From contig OX453280.1 in NCBI GenBank assembly GCA_949710005.1, forward strand, positions 21,476,207 to 21,540,206: a stretch of 64,000 nt of DNA. Reading direction: 5' to 3'. Position 1 is the stretch's first letter; every line of letters starts with the position of its first letter. The DNA is from Ricordea florida. Lineage: Eukaryota > Cnidaria > Anthozoa > Corallimorpharia > Ricordeidae. The notes beneath the pieces were generated by a model, which saw only the letters and a program-made list of their open reading frames with translations, was not told where the DNA came from and did no database searches. Shown here piece after piece: positions 1-12,330 of this stretch. The position numbers and the translations under genes are program-made.

Positions 1-2665
1 CGTAAAATGAGCCCGCATACCTATCCCCCAACCTCCCCTCCAGGGCCTATTTTTGTCAAGACAGCCATGTTGTTTGGCAGGAAGGCAGCCATATTTTTTA
101 GCAGGAATTTTGACTTTGGGCTTTCAGACGTCATTTCGGTAAGTAAACCGCTATTTCTGCCATTATTTCATTTTGTCTAAAAGATACAGAAAAAGTGAAG
201 CGACCTAAAATCTTATTAAGGCTGTTTTTAGGATGCAATCGACAGCCGCGCCTATATGTTTGTGGTACAGTTGCCGTACAATGCCATCGATACAATTGCC
301 GTACAGGGCCCAGCTATCAAACTGGCAAACATAGTTGCCTTACAAACTTTTAATATGCAGTTTTGTAGTGTAATGCAAAGCCTTATCCGCTGCATGCAGG
401 AGAAATTTAACTCAATCGTTTTCAAAGTACGCTCGTTTATTTCCTTTTGTTGGTACCAGAACGATGAATCACAAAGTCAAGTTGATGACAGTCATGATAG
501 TGGAGCGAAAACTTTGCCATAGGAATGCAAACGTGACGACGAACACGCCGGTAAACAAATCAAGGAAACAATCCAGGTAAATAAAGAAATAACTAGAAGA
601 TCTCGCTTTCACCGATTTATTAATGACCGTTAATCCAGGTGGGGTGTAAGTTGAAATATTCTCCACAAGTAATCACATTTTTGTCACAATTTTGTGGTAT
701 GTAAGAATGAGTTAGCTCTTAGGAGCCTTTGATTAGCTTTTGTTTTCACATTTCAGACCAAGTGATGTTACTCACGGGAACAATTTCTTTCAAGCTCGCT
801 TCCTCTTATTTACGTGTATATGTATGCATAATTTGTAAAAAGAAAAAGAACAACAACAATTATTTTATTTAGCTAAAAATGATAGTTAATGGTTGGCTTA
901 CCCCGCAAAAAGCTAGAAAGACCTAATCGGGTTGGGGAAGCCAAAACAAAGCAAATTCTTTTGAGAACTGTCAAGTGGTATGAAATGGGAATTAAAAATG
1001 GTCTATTAACGAACAAATCACTCATTTGCTTCTTTTCATAATTCTGCAAAATCTTTAAATGCCAAACCGCGTTTTGGCTCAATTCAAAGATCATTACATA
1101 TTGGCTCCAATATGTTCTTTTCGCAATAGCAAAATCTGGGAGATACTGCTCTGCCTCTCGCGTCGAACACGACATTCATATCTTCTATAGTATATACTGA
1201 AACAGTGGATAGCGTTGAAGGTGCGCTCTGATTGGCTAGTCAAACTCCGAATACCCTTTTCTGTTTACCTCCAAGCACCTTGCGTCGAGTTTTTCGCCCC
1301 GTTGCGTGAATTTAAAAAAATATGAACACAAATGAACACAAAGAAAGCCACTAAATTTGGCTTGGCCGTTTTCAAAGGTAGTGGTTTATGTTTTTAACCC
1401 GGAGTTTATCGATAAAAACCAACTAGAATGGTTTTGCAATTGTTTACCAGTGAGATTTATCAAATTATTCTTGCGTAACCAAATTTGATGTCACTTGTTC
1501 ACTATAGAACCAAAGTTGAATTGCATTTTTTACAGAGTGGTTTCAAATACAGAAATAGTTTACGACTCCATTTGAAGAAATGTCGCCACTAGAACTAAAC
1601 AAATGTCTTCAGAATTTTTTTCTGTCAGCGAGTAAACGAGGTGTATGGCAGTCATTACATCAAAAATTCCCTTACCGCAATCCGAGCCGCGTTGGATTGT
1701 CACCTGAGAAGTCCTCCATTTTCAAAGCCATTTTCTTTTTGTGATGTACATTATCTCACTGTTTTAGTGTGTACTAAAACAACTATTCACCTGCAGCATC
1801 AATGGCTAGAATAGTTTTTAAATATAACGGGTAATCAAGCCCTGACTTGTTATGTTATGGAGTGCAGAAGTGAAACTTTGTACAGGGAATGACCGTTTAA
1901 TTTCCAAACGTTTTTTTTGTTACCTGACAGTCTTAGTTATTTTGAGTAAATCTTGAGAAGAGAGGATTAGGTACCTAAAAGTATGCCAATATCACATCCC
2001 ATGAATCACTAACCCAGTTCTTTGTCCTTTTCTTAATTTCCCTGAATATCCTTTTGGGATTGCGAGTCTTAAGCGCTCGGTTGGTTTGATTTGTGTCTGA
2101 CAAATCCAAGTGTGACCGTGTCTTTCGGTCAAAGATATAGATAAGCAATGCGAGTTTCCACAAATTTTACTCTAGATCGAAAGGACTTTGATGCGATTTT
2201 TTCAAGAAATAAACTTGATACATTTATCTAGAAAGCTATAGCTGTGCGCACTTTTAACACCTTTGGACTTCAGAACCTCGTGGCAAAGACTCCGCTCCCA
2301 GAATCCTTCGAGTGATTCGACCCCCTGCGAACTTTCGGCAATCATTTGCGTACGTTTTGGCAGTTCTTTGCGAGTCGTGCTCTCAAAAATCGAGATATTG
2401 ATGCCTGCTACGGCGATATTTTTCTCCCAATACGCGGGGGCTTCAAGGGTGCCTCCTCGGGTTTTGGCCGTTTGGGCCAAAATCCTGTGAGGGCAATAAT
2501 CTTGCTTGACCTTGCTTGCTTGCTTGATATTACTTGCAAGCAAAGATATGCCTGATATGTACTGCATATACTGTATTACGTCACACTATGGGAAATGCCC
2601 ATCTAACGATGTAAACGTTATTTTGGCATCCAACGTAAACGCCCCTTAGAAGTCTGCTTTATTAC
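1..2665. other. Non-coding stretch, nothing recognised
   Basis: I see no exon, RNA gene or recognisable mobile element here. Open frames are short and lack family features. The TRPC-SPRY gene may continue to the left on the minus strand, because its last visible exon appears to end in a splice donor rather than a domain end. Confidence 0.4.
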
Positions 2666-2825
2666 CTTTAATGCGTGTTTCGTTTCCAGCTTGGTATATC
2701 AAACCATCATCAGCGTGATACCCAACCGTTCCGTCATACCATCCGGGCATGTTATGACGACCGTAATCCTCATAGACAACACCAACAGCTAACTTTCTCG
2801 ATTTTCCTTCCTCTTGAATAACTAC
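2666..2825 (-). CDS. SPRY domain exon, second half
   Basis: The 160-nt exon lies between acceptor TCTATAG and donor GTAATA (phase 0 start, phase 1 end). It reads like the core of a SPRY domain: a KLAVGVV strand, then a GWYDGTVGYHADDG motif close to the family's GW..SVGYH.DDG signature. SPRY domains mediate protein interactions. The domain is incomplete at the donor, so a further exon is expected to the left. If the donor is not used, the frame would stop about 8 codons later. Confidence 0.7.
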
Positions 2826-4571
2826 CTATAGAAAAAACGCATTAGTTGCATTTGTGTCCAGAACGGATCGCATGTGTAGCTACCAGGCTGATTTAGCATC
2901 GTTATGTCCGTTTTACTACGAGAATAGTTACTATGTGTGTCTTGGTATATGGTTGTCTTCAGTATAATATGAACTTGCGTGCATTGGCACGATAAACGCA
3001 TGTGAGTTTTACCTATGGTTTTGCGGTGTGTTTTAATTTGGTATAATATTGTTGTGTGTGTTTTGGTACAAATGGATATGCATGTTTTGGTATGATATGG
3101 TTATTCATTATCCAACTGCATCGACTGAATACTGTACAAATATCCCGCGATATTTGTACAGGTGGTTATTTGTATAGGAGGAAACCTGTTTGACCGGTTT
3201 GCCACGATAACTATGAAACGAAAGTTGGTAAGGAAAAATTAGAAATGGACGTTATTTTAGAAATAACCTTAATTAATTTTACCAACGATAATGAATTAGT
3301 TTGGCCGACTACTGCATTAAACGACGAAGCCGTGTTTCTGGCACTGACAATAGAACCCAATTTAACGCTGAGATACTCGAATTCATCGAGAAAAGAAAAA
3401 ACAGTAACACGGCTAACAAAATCAGGACTGACCTGAACGTCGTAAGATAATAATATCGTTAGAAGAACATGTGATCACTCTAGATGTTCCCCAATTTTCG
3501 GAAGAAAAGAATATAAAATCCATCGACAGCCACTCGACAGTTTCGGAGAAGTAACGAGAAAATCATCTCCTTGATGATTAGCCAGCGCTATCTCGATTCC
3601 GTAGATTTCATGAAATCAGGCAGCTCGTCGCAGTCAGCAGTGCCTCAAATGCGAGAACCAGCCAAGTTGTTTCAACTTTTTTATCAGGTCCACATTTTTC
3701 TCACACCACCATTGTTCCTTTTACCAAGCGTCATCGCCATGCAATAAAATCCGGCGATGAAAATAGACCGTAGCTGGTGTAGATATAGTTTATGATGACA
3801 GTGCAGAACTTTATTAATTTTTCGTCAAGAAGTTTTGGCAGTCAGGGCTTGTTCATTTCGAGCAATAACTGTAAGTTTTCATTGGAGAAATCCATAATTT
3901 TAGCACATACGAAAACGTTTCTTCTTCAACTACTTGCATCGGATGTTTGCAATTTAAGCGTAGTTTAGACAAGTTCGTCTATTTTCTCTCGTCTTGCTTC
4001 GAAGCTTCCGGTATTTGAAGTTTTCATAAAAAAACTTAGCATTTTCCTACTTGCAGTTCTTTAAAACGTGGTATGTTTTTGAAAGCACGTTTGCGGTAAA
4101 GGAGTTAATTCATGACAGGAGCTCATCAATAGGCCTATTGATGGGCTCCTGTGCATGAATACACAACGCAGCTTGATTGACAAGATGTTTGTTTGCAGCC
4201 AACATTTTTTATCGCGCGTCACGCAAAAAGTGCCACGCTTCCCCAGCAACAGCTAATATTGTTCATTTGAAAACTATGTTGGATAATAAATCTATTATTA
4301 GATGTTTTGGTGCGTAGTATCGCTGAGTATTTTTCTCTTTTAGTATTGCTGAGTATTTTCACGAGTTGTGCACTCATCAGGAGTTTCCAGCTTCTGATTG
4401 GTATGCAATGCATTATGGGGCGATTGGTCCAGAAAAATGAGCACCAACTTTAGAAGATCCGCCATTATTGGTTTTCTGTCTCAACGCGGTCATATTGTTC
4501 CTGATTAGATTTGCAAGCACATATCTACCCTCTAGGCAATCAACTGGAGAAATTAACTCCAGCTCAAAGCT
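2826..4571. other. Intron between SPRY exons, right part includes hairpins
   Basis: No coding signal found. It contains a near-perfect 35-nt palindrome at about 4,117-4,152 built around GGAGC..ATCAATAGGCCTATTGAT..GGCTCC. Otherwise AT-rich unique-looking DNA. Confidence 0.4.
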
Positions 4572-4666
4572 CTTAACCCTTTAAGCCCCGAGGGGTCTCC
4601 CGGTGACGAGTAAAATCGTCTGGCGTTAGCCAGAGTAAAATCTGTAAAGAGGCTTAAAGGGTTAAG
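4572..4666. repeat. 95-bp fold-back MITE-like element
   Basis: The ends are a perfect 16-bp inverted repeat, CTTAACCCTTTAAGCC, enclosing about 63 bp. No open frame. The size and structure fit a miniature inverted-repeat element. It sits just upstream of the SWIM/YqaJ-type remnant. Confidence 0.7.
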
Positions 4667-4699
4667 AGGTGTTACCGCTTGGAAAGGTCGTAACAGGTC

Positions 4700-5240
4700 T
4701 GCCATGAGCTCTAAAGTGCTTGCTCTTGAAGAGGTGCAAAAATTGGAAGATCGAGCCTTTAAAGGAATTTTGCCACATGCGGAATCTGAAGCTTGTTGCC
4801 AGAGTATCCGCTGCATCAGAGATGGGCATTGAGGTAAAGCTGACGGCTAAGGGAAGAATTGCCCTCACAGAGAAAGAGAAGGCTAATCTACTGGTCATGC
4901 CGGACGGAGTTTCTGTGCCTGATCCCCAGACACTGAAGGATGGCTGGGTGAACGAAAGCGACAGAATGACCTTATGGCCGCCAGTCTGCCTGAGCGATAT
5001 CACATTTTTCCTCATGGCCGACCATCCAGGAATTGAGTTTCACAAACGCGTATTGAATGAATATAAAGAAGGCAAGGCATATTGATTGTTTGATTCAGGC
5101 TGGTTAAAAGAGATCATTCAAAAAAATCGCCGACCATTCCGAATACTGTTTCATGGAAGCAAATTGTTCTCACTCGATGAAACTCTTGCATACCCACATT
5201 CAGGTGGATCTGCGCAGTCAAGAAAACTGGTGAAATAGTC
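4700..5240 (+). pseudogene. Remnant of a SWIM zinc-finger / YqaJ-type mobile gene
   Basis: From about 4,790 the plus strand encodes a stretch (to 5,085) with DGWVNESDRMTLWPPV followed by DI.FFLM, ending in NEYKEGKAY. This resembles the N-terminal part of the multi-copy SWIM-finger/YqaJ-nuclease proteins common in cnidarian genomes, where EYKEGKAY precedes a conserved aromatic-rich segment. That segment is present downstream (near 5,090-5,200) but scattered over more than one frame, with stops. It is therefore a frameshifted fragment without the SWIM cysteines or the nuclease. It lies inside an intron, on the strand opposite the channel gene. The family call is from memory of the motif. Confidence 0.55.
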
Positions 5241-5289
5241 AGTGCTTATAATTGTGTGTGTGTGTTTTTACATGGTTATGTGTGTTTTG

Positions 5290-5510
5290 TTACATGAGGC
5301 CCTCCCAGGAGGGACCCTTTTCCCTTTTTCCTTTAAAAGTTTGCTTGTGTTCCCTTGTTCCCGAAATTAGTTCCGAACTTGTTCCCAGCTATTTGATCCC
5401 TAAAAAGGTTTTATTTTCCCTTGTGTTCCCTTGTTCCCTGTGACATTTTGTCTTTGTTCCCCTGTTCCCCAGTTCAAATTAGCCATGTTCCCTTTTTCCC
5501 CAAAACCCAT
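5290..5510. repeat. GTTCCC-rich low-complexity repeat
   Basis: About 220 bp is dominated by degenerate GTTCCC / TTGTTCCC units on the plus strand. Overlapping open frames on both strands are by-products of the repeat. Confidence 0.6.
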
Positions 5511-5852
5511 GGAAGACCTTCCGACATGATTGTGTTTTATGAGGATTTCAATAGGTGCTCTCCATGATATCCCACGGTCATGAAACATATTTGTGTTATT
5601 CCTGCCCACATAATTTTCCATTACTAATAAATGGCACAGTCTTACTCAGAAAAAGAAATTCTTGTTACCCCAATAGGCTTTTTTCACTTATTTGCAAAGA
5701 TGCTTAAGAGGTTCACTGGGTGTTAATAAGGGGCTTATAACCCCATCTGGTCTACTCAAACATGCCAAAACTTCACGAAAAGCATTCCTATCTCCTCTGT
5801 GAGTTCTGTTTTTCTTTTATCAAGTATCGCCATTTTTGTTGCTGCTGCTTAC

Positions 5853-5996
5853 CTCCATTCGTGGATTTTCTGCAGTGAAGGCTCGCATATATCTCGCTCC
5901 GTGGCGATGGTTATGAAATTCATGGCAGTTACAAAGCTCTGACCCTTTACATGTCAGCAGACAGCCCTCAACTTCAATCCCGTATGTATCCCAGGC
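5853..5996 (-). CDS. SPRY domain exon, first half
   Basis: This 144-nt exon (48 codons, phase 0 at both ends) lies between acceptor CCTTAG and donor GTAAGC. Only one frame is open. The product is Cys/His-rich (CHEFHNHRH), then RYMRAFTAENPRME, which aligns by eye with the first strands of SPRY domains in front of the next exon's KLAVGVV strand. It follows the TRP-box exon in compatible phase. Confidence 0.65.
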
Positions 5997-7239
5997 CTAA
6001 GAAAAAACACAAATGCTAAAGTAAACGAGATATTTTATTTTCTTTCCATATCTTATTTTTACCCTGCTGTAATTTTCACGGTTCCTTTCGACAGTTACCT
6101 ATAATCTGTCTACTTCAGTACGCAAAACAGTTTTTCTTCCATGACCAAAAAATAAAATTATGCTTCATCGAACACTCGTGCCAAACCAGAGTGTCCAGTG
6201 TCCCTGTTCATTAATTTTGGAAGTTGCATTATCGACAGGAAAACAACGCACATTTTCAACAAGTTTATTCAGAGCTGAATTCATGATTTCTTCCTGTAAA
6301 TTCAGTCTCGAGGCGTATAATAAGGCAATTATAGAGTTTATGTTCGCGCCATAAATATGTTTTTAGCCCCATCGAGCCGCTAGGCTACAGTTAAGTGAGC
6401 AGTGAAAAGGGCCTAAAAATATATTTATACCCGCAAGCATAAACATTGTTACTATTATTATCACTTTGCAATTGGGGGGAATTTAGAACGCAAAAGTTGA
6501 CAAGTTTAATTCCTGTTATAAACAAATACTGTCAAGTGAGGTTGAAAAAGTATGTAATGCATGAATTTGGAAAGGAAAGTTTGATACGCCTTATTTGTAA
6601 GTGTTGAAATGAATTGTTTGATTCTCAATTTTCACTGGCAAAACCCAGATCTCTATTTTAGCCTTCAAAGTGCGCCACAATGCCCCACAAAGTGATAAAA
6701 TGCTAATCCAAACATTTCCTTAGCTTGTCTTTCCGTCAGTGAAAATATACAACTCCTCTAGTATGCATATGGTTATTTAATAAAAGTGCTTGACTTCAGA
6801 CGTTTTTGGACTGACCACTTTTATTTCAACGACGACAAAGAACTATGGATTCACAGCATCAGACACAGACATGGATGCCTGCTCTGGACCATCCAGAGGA
6901 CGTGCCGTCTTACACGCTACCGGAGGAGGAGGAATACCAGAGATGTACAACTCTATGGCAACTAATAACGCGACGGGCCCAAGTCCATTAGGGAGTCCCG
7001 CTGATAGCCTGCGCAGCAGTCTTTTTCGTTTCCTTTCAGGCAAGCGGGAGTCGCGCGAGGACACGGGGTACAGGGCACAGAGGTAATAATTAATGGCAGG
7101 GGGAGTCCACCCCACCCCTCCCCCCCGTTCCTAACTTTTTGCTCTCGCTTCATGCCTTGGCTCTAGAGGAAACGAAAAAGACTGCTATGCAGGCTATCCC
7201 GCTGCAGATGACAGAGGAGCCCAGGACAAAAACACCCTA
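5997..7239. other. Intron sequence, no gene
   Basis: Nothing supportable is seen. A 98-codon plus-strand frame at 6,790-7,086 and its minus-strand overlaps have no domain or splice support. The DNA at about 6,840-7,200 may be the 5' part of the following LINE fragment. Confidence 0.4.
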
Positions 7240-7730
7240 CGCCACAATTTCCGTTTAGGCTCCTTGAATGTACAAACACTATATCAAACAGAGAAGATTT
7301 ACAATGGATTACGAGAGATGAAACGATGCAACATCCGGATACTAGGAATCGCAGAGACTCATTGGACATGAGATGGGCGATTCACCACAACACATAGAGA
7401 ACTTTTTGTATATTCTGGCGGTGAGAAACAAAGTACAGGTGTGGGAGTCATACTTTCCGTGAGGCTGCGAAAAGCATGATGCTTCCCTACCGGCCAGTCA
7501 ATAAAAGAGCTTTGCGCGTTCGGATTACGGTTCTCCCTTCGACATATCTTCCCTTCAAGTATATGAACCCACCACGAATGCAGATGAGGAAAAGCAGAGG
7601 TGTGCTATGCAACACTGCAAGACACCATTGATTGTTGTACGATTCAAGACATCGTGAAAGTAGCTGGAGATTTCAATGCTAAGAAAGGAACTAAATCACC
7701 CGAAAGGGGGCTGTGTGGACCTTATGAACT
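7240..7730 (+). mobile_element. Degraded non-LTR retrotransposon endonuclease fragment
   Basis: The plus strand at 7,247-7,360 reads RLGSLNVQTLYQTEKI and then ILGIAETHWT, the opening strands of an APE-like endonuclease of the LINE type (family pattern TWNVRTLYQ...LGIAETRW). After an in-frame stop it continues with a YSGGE...GVGVIL strand at about 7,405-7,450, and a weak later piece near 7,560-7,700. Several stops and frame changes are present, and no reverse transcriptase follows, so this is a dead fragment. Confidence 0.7.
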
Positions 7731-9698
7731 ATGATCTGCAAATGAAGCCGATGATCGACTATTCAGTGGAATTGAGGAAGACAACGACGGCGGTGGTTAA
7801 ACGACATTAGAGACTGGACAGGATGATCACTGGTAGAATGTACAAGAATCACTAGAATGAGGCTGTAATGGAGGAGGCTGATGCACTTGTCTTCGTTGGT
7901 CCCCGACATTAAGCAGCCAGTTGTTAGGCCTCAGATCGAAAAATTCCGTGACGGGATGCGGTTGAACAAATGGCGGAGGGTTTGGATGCGTCCTGCCGAG
8001 TAATTTTAACCTGTATTTTGAAGTGAATTTTTTTTAGCTGAATGGTGAAGTATTGCCGAGGCTTCACAGATCATTTGTACTTCCAATTGTTATGAATATG
8101 GATCGTTAATCCGTCTGAGTTTAAGTACTTTGAGCCCTGCAGCTTACTCGGTTGATGATTGAAAGCATGTGTAACAGTTGTAGCTATGTTATAAAAGCAA
8201 TGGTCAATGCTCTAGCTGTGCATACATCTAGTTCTGTATGCACTTGGAGAGTTGAGAGAGCACTCGACCGACTCTTACGCCCGCTTCGTGCTCTCCCACT
8301 ATCCGCGTGCATCCAAAGTTAGATATACACTCGCTAAGCACTTGACCATTGCTTAACTGTAGACCGCGCATTGGTACGTAAAGTGGGATGCACAGTGCAA
8401 AACATTCCTGATATCAGCGAAAACATTTTGCAGGTAAAAATCAATTGATTAGTATGACTTACGTCTGAGCCACTTTGGGACTCGTGAAACGAGGAACGCC
8501 TTCCACTAAATACGTGTCTTGCAATCTGATTGGACATGCGTCTGTTCCCATGACATTCTTGCAGGAGCCGTTCAGTTTTCAAATCACCTGACAACGTAAT
8601 GACAATCTGATTAGCAATTATTTCGTTGCAGGTGGAAGGCAGTGTTGAATGCCAAGTAGCCTCTTATGTAGGCTTAGACGCAGTTGAGACTCCAAATAGT
8701 TTTTGTTGACTTTTCATGTTGCATATTTGCTGCGTCGTCGCTTTTTCAGTAGCCGAGTGGTGCTTAACAGGAAGCCACGATTTGCCAAAGATTTGTGTCA
8801 GAGACCATTGCGTAAAGAATCTCAGCCATTTTGCAACAAGTGGTTGTTTTACTTCACCTTTGAGCGGGAACGAACGTCCATGAGTAGCAAAGTAGACATC
8901 TTTTAGGTCGTCAGTTAGTCCATTCAAGCCTTCCTGGATGGATTTTTTAAAACATACATACTTTAATCCAGATTCAGTTCAAATTACACAAATGTTCAAT
9001 CATAACGAAAAACTGAAAACGATCATTTGGAAAAGGAATCTTCGAAGTGATCCCTTTTTTAACATTCCTGCCCACTATATTAAAGACTTGTGATTATTAC
9101 TCAAAGTGTCAATACAATAAAATGGGCAAAAACTTATTAAACCTCTTATAGATTTGAAATTATTTTGCGAATAGATTTTAATGACAACAGGCTCTTTGCT
9201 TAATAATAATGATTAAATGATAACATGAATACAATAATTGGGGTCTCAGTCCTGATAGGAAATTAAGCTATTATATTAATTACGAGTTCTTCAAAAACTA
9301 GCTTGGCGACGTTTTAGCTGAGTCGTATTTCTAGTTTAAGAAGGAATTTAAACCACAAGAGACTCTGATAAAACTTTGCTTAGCATAATCCAAAATGCAG
9401 ACTAAAAAAGACACGCAAATGCAAGTTAGTCTAGTTTCTAAAATTCCACTACATGTACAGCTCCGTTGGGCCGCTCCTTTTCATTGCTTTTTGTTAATTT
9501 AATACTTAGTTTTAAAGTTTTTAATATTTTAAATTATGTTACGATTTTAGGTTTTAACTTTTATGATTAGTCGGTAGTTATACCATGCTAATTGTAATGC
9601 GCTTTTGATTATTCTTCTAGAAAAAGCGCAATATATTAAATATTATTTTAAATATAGTATTGTTATTATTAACCGATACCCTTTTAAGTTTCACTTAC
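7731..9698. other. Intron sequence, no gene recognised
   Basis: AT-rich DNA without splice-supported coding. Minus-strand frames at 8,334-8,594 and 8,664-8,927 have no recognisable features. Confidence 0.4.
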
Positions 9699-9866
9699 CT
9701 CGTCATCATTCTTGTCATCTTTCTTTTCATTACTTTTCTCTAAACATCTAAACAAAACACGCGCTAAGAGACTCAGAATATTGAACGGAACGGGAACCCA
9801 ATGATAAACGCTGTATGTTTGTATTGTGACAGCTTTCTTAAACGACCACTCCGTCATGGAGTTGTC
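9699..9866 (-). CDS. TRP channel exon: TRP-box and cytoplasmic linker
   Basis: The exon has 56 codons, phase 0 at both ends (acceptor CAG, donor GTAAGT). It starts DNSMTEWSFKKA, matching the post-S6 TRP-domain region of TRPC channels (family pattern EWKFARA), then VPVPFNILSLLARV, the TRPC PVPFN motif, and ends in an acidic/lysine-rich tail (SNEKKDDKNDDE). It follows the S6 exon directly. Confidence 0.85.
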
Positions 9867-10329
9867 CTGAAACCAAAATTACAAACATCTTTATATAACT
9901 TAATCAACATGTGCCAACTGGGCTCTCAAGCTTTGAATTGGAACGGCTACATGAAAAACCATATTAGCTAGATGCATAATGCCCTATCAAATCCGTGGTT
10001 TGGAAAAGGCCGGCGAAATCTTAGGATAACAGTATTAACTCTTAAATAGGTAATACTTTTCTTAGATTAACTGGAATTACGTTCAAACGTTGGCAGGCTG
10101 CAAAATCCTTTTTCAAATAGGAAATGGTTGGACAGGCTTTGAACCGCGGTATATGCTAGACATTTTGGGCCAAATTCGAAAGATCCTGTTTTGCTAGGAC
10201 CGAAACTGTACTCAAGATGATCCTGAATGATGGAGCGAATTTATATTTCTGACCTTTGCGCTTCGAATTATATCCTGGACGACTCGCAACTATTGTATGG
10301 TTACTAAGCGGGGTCTTTCTTTGGGATAT

Positions 10330-10372
10330 TTGATTGGAACCAGGAGCCCATAGGCTCCTGGTGGAACTGATG
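10330..10372. repeat. Hairpin around CCAGGAGCC/GGCTCCTGG
   Basis: A perfect 9-bp stem with a CATA loop. Related GGGCTCCTG or CAGGAGCCC sequences occur near 4,140, 16,010, 22,947 and 53,605. Confidence 0.5.
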
Positions 10373-10576
10373 ATAGAAATCGGAGACGATGGACGGGGAA
10401 GATAAGAAGGGAGAAGGAAAGTTTGTTCTACGTTATATATGCCCATTTTTCTTAGCCCTTATGGTTATTTTGGGCAGGCCGCACTCTATACTAATTTAAT
10501 GTTCGTAATTTTTTTATAAATTGTGAGTACAAATAAATGGCTTTTGTTGTTGTTGTTGTTGTTGTCGTTGTTAGGG

Positions 10577-10886
10577 ACAAGTCAACGTTCATGTAGCAGA
10601 TCTTTAGGGAGCTTAATAAAAAGGGCATAACTGGCGATCAAATACCCTTATAGAAACACAATTGATGTAGAAAGCTACGTGCTCCGGAAGGCACACCGAA
10701 GGCACGGCGACTCAAAGAGTTTGTTCTACGTGAGGCTCAGGTACAAGTCAACGTTCATGTAGCAGATGTTTAGGGAGCCTGATAAAAAGAGCATAACTGG
10801 CGATCAAATGCCCTTATAGAAACACAATTGATATAGAAAGCTGCGTGCTCCAGAAGGCACACCGAAGGCACAGCGACTCAAAGAAG
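10577..10886. repeat. Tandem duplication, two ~145-bp copies with 166-bp spacing
   Basis: Two near-identical copies start ACAAGTCAACGTTCATGTAG at 10,577 and 10,743 and both end with CGACTCAAAGA. A short (TTG)n tract precedes the first copy at about 10,546-10,566. Confidence 0.85.
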
Positions 10887-10933
10887 AGAAAAAGGCATTG
10901 CTCTGTCAAAAAGATACCAAATTAATACGTTAC

Positions 10934-11123
10934 CTCCACTTGTTGATATGTATTCGATAACAAGGCAATCATCATGTTTACCAGAAGAATTACTCCCAGT
11001 ATTAGAAAAACACCGTACAGTGTCTGAGCCAGAATGACAGATGGAACGTCCACAGATTCCAAAAGAACGACATCAGGCATTCCGAGAACAGACCACCCAA
11101 GATGGGCTACAACTGACCACCAG
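10934..11123 (-). CDS. TRP channel exon: pore loop and S6
   Basis: The 190-nt exon starts in phase 2 (acceptor TTTTGTCAG) and ends in phase 0 (donor GTAACG). It encodes WWSVVAHLGWSVLG, the pore-helix region, then LILGVILLVNMMIALLSNTY, the nearly invariant S6 of TRPC channels. This is the most diagnostic piece of the gene. The pore lies between the transmembrane S5 of the next exon upstream and this S6. Confidence 0.92.
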
Positions 11124-11328
11124 CTGACAAAAGAAGAAAATCATATTGCTTTCATTTACGAGTTTAAAATAACGAATTCGCGAACGAAAACTCGAGTATG
11201 CTGCTTTTCTCATTTCTCGATAAACCTACATAATTATGCAGTGTTCCACATTTCGTTAAATTATTCATTTAAACAGCCGCGTGGATGAATGATTATTCAT
11301 TTAAATGCGGGGGATTCATTTCACTCAC

Positions 11329-11358
11329 CATGATAGACCATCCGTGTCGTCGCATGCC
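11329..11358 (-). CDS. 30-nt microexon of the TRP channel
   Basis: The sequence is bounded by acceptor TTATTGCAG and donor GTGAGT and fits in phase 2 on both sides. It adds about ten residues (ACDDTDGLS) to the outer pore loop. Joining it makes the pore entrance read ...GLSCWW, like other TRPC channels. It is too short to show as an open frame. Confidence 0.75.
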
Positions 11359-11814
11359 CTGCAATAAAGAGAACGAATAAGAACTAACTCTTTCACTTTC
11401 AGGAATGATCAAAGTTAACTTCTCTTGACAGAATTAATGTTCTTTTAACCAACTTGACATCTAATATCAAATTCTTTTAACTTAACAGAAACCGTGAGAT
11501 GAGGTCAGTTTTAGGGTTGATGCAGATCAACAGAGTGTTTCAATAAATTTTTTATAGCCACTTTGTTACATATTACTTAATAAAGTGGTTTCAGTGTTTC
11601 TTCAAACCAGCTGACCTATGTAACAAGACGCGCGTTTCGCCAAGTACGACCTTTTGAAGCATGTCCTAGTGCATTGGGGGGCGCCAGAATTTAGAGGAGA
11701 GATTGACCAATAGCGTACTCTTGTCCTGTTGTCTAAACTCTCGTTACAACATATGACATACATGGTTCAAGTGTAACAAGCTTGCAAGCAAAAGACGACC
11801 TCTTCAGCTGTGTG

Positions 11815-12330
11815 AGATAACTCTTCGTAAAGTAGAACAACACTATATAGTAAAACTAGTGGTGCCACAGCATAGTATTGTTCAATAACTTTCCAAAGAA
11901 TGGTCACACTGCAGGGTTTGATCCACAAATGAAATAGTTAGAGAACCACACTGTACAGTACACAAACAGTACCACGATGAAAAAGTTAGAACTACACTGT
12001 TTAGTAAAACAAACAGTACCACTGTACAGTACTGTTCAGTAGCTTTCCAAAGAATGGTCACACTGCATTGTTTCATCCACAGAAAAAAAGCAAAAAACGT
12101 TAGAATGACACCATATAGTAAACCAAACAGCGTCAAGGTATAGCACTGATAAGAAGCTTTTCAAAGAATGGTCACACACAGTGGCTTAATTGATCGGCAG
12201 ATGAAAAAGAGTTAGAACCATACTGTATAGTAAAATGAATAGTACCACAACTGCATAGTACTGTTCAGTAGTTTTTTAAAGACATGTCTCACACAATGGC
12301 TAGACTTGAAAATGAGCCAGTGTACAGTAC
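11815..12330 (-). repeat. Satellite array (~110-150 bp units), intronic
   Basis: About four degenerate units contain TTTCCAAAGAATGGTCACAC, ...CATCCACAG/ATG..., GTTAGAAC and ACTGTACAGTA. Units start near 11,894, 12,047, 12,160 and 12,270. The same family, inverted relative to this copy, recurs at 33.7-34.3, 47.2 and 52.7-53.6 kb. Confidence 0.8.

Noticed and set aside
4553-5015. Two minus-strand frames of 87 and 117 codons
   Set aside because: Opposite-strand shadows of the SWIM/YqaJ-type fragment.
6790-7115. Overlapping ~90-100-codon frames
   Set aside because: No domain, splice or codon support; probably the leader of a dead LINE.
11034-11288. Plus-strand frame of 84 codons
   Set aside because: Antisense to the pore/S6 exon, which has clear family identity.
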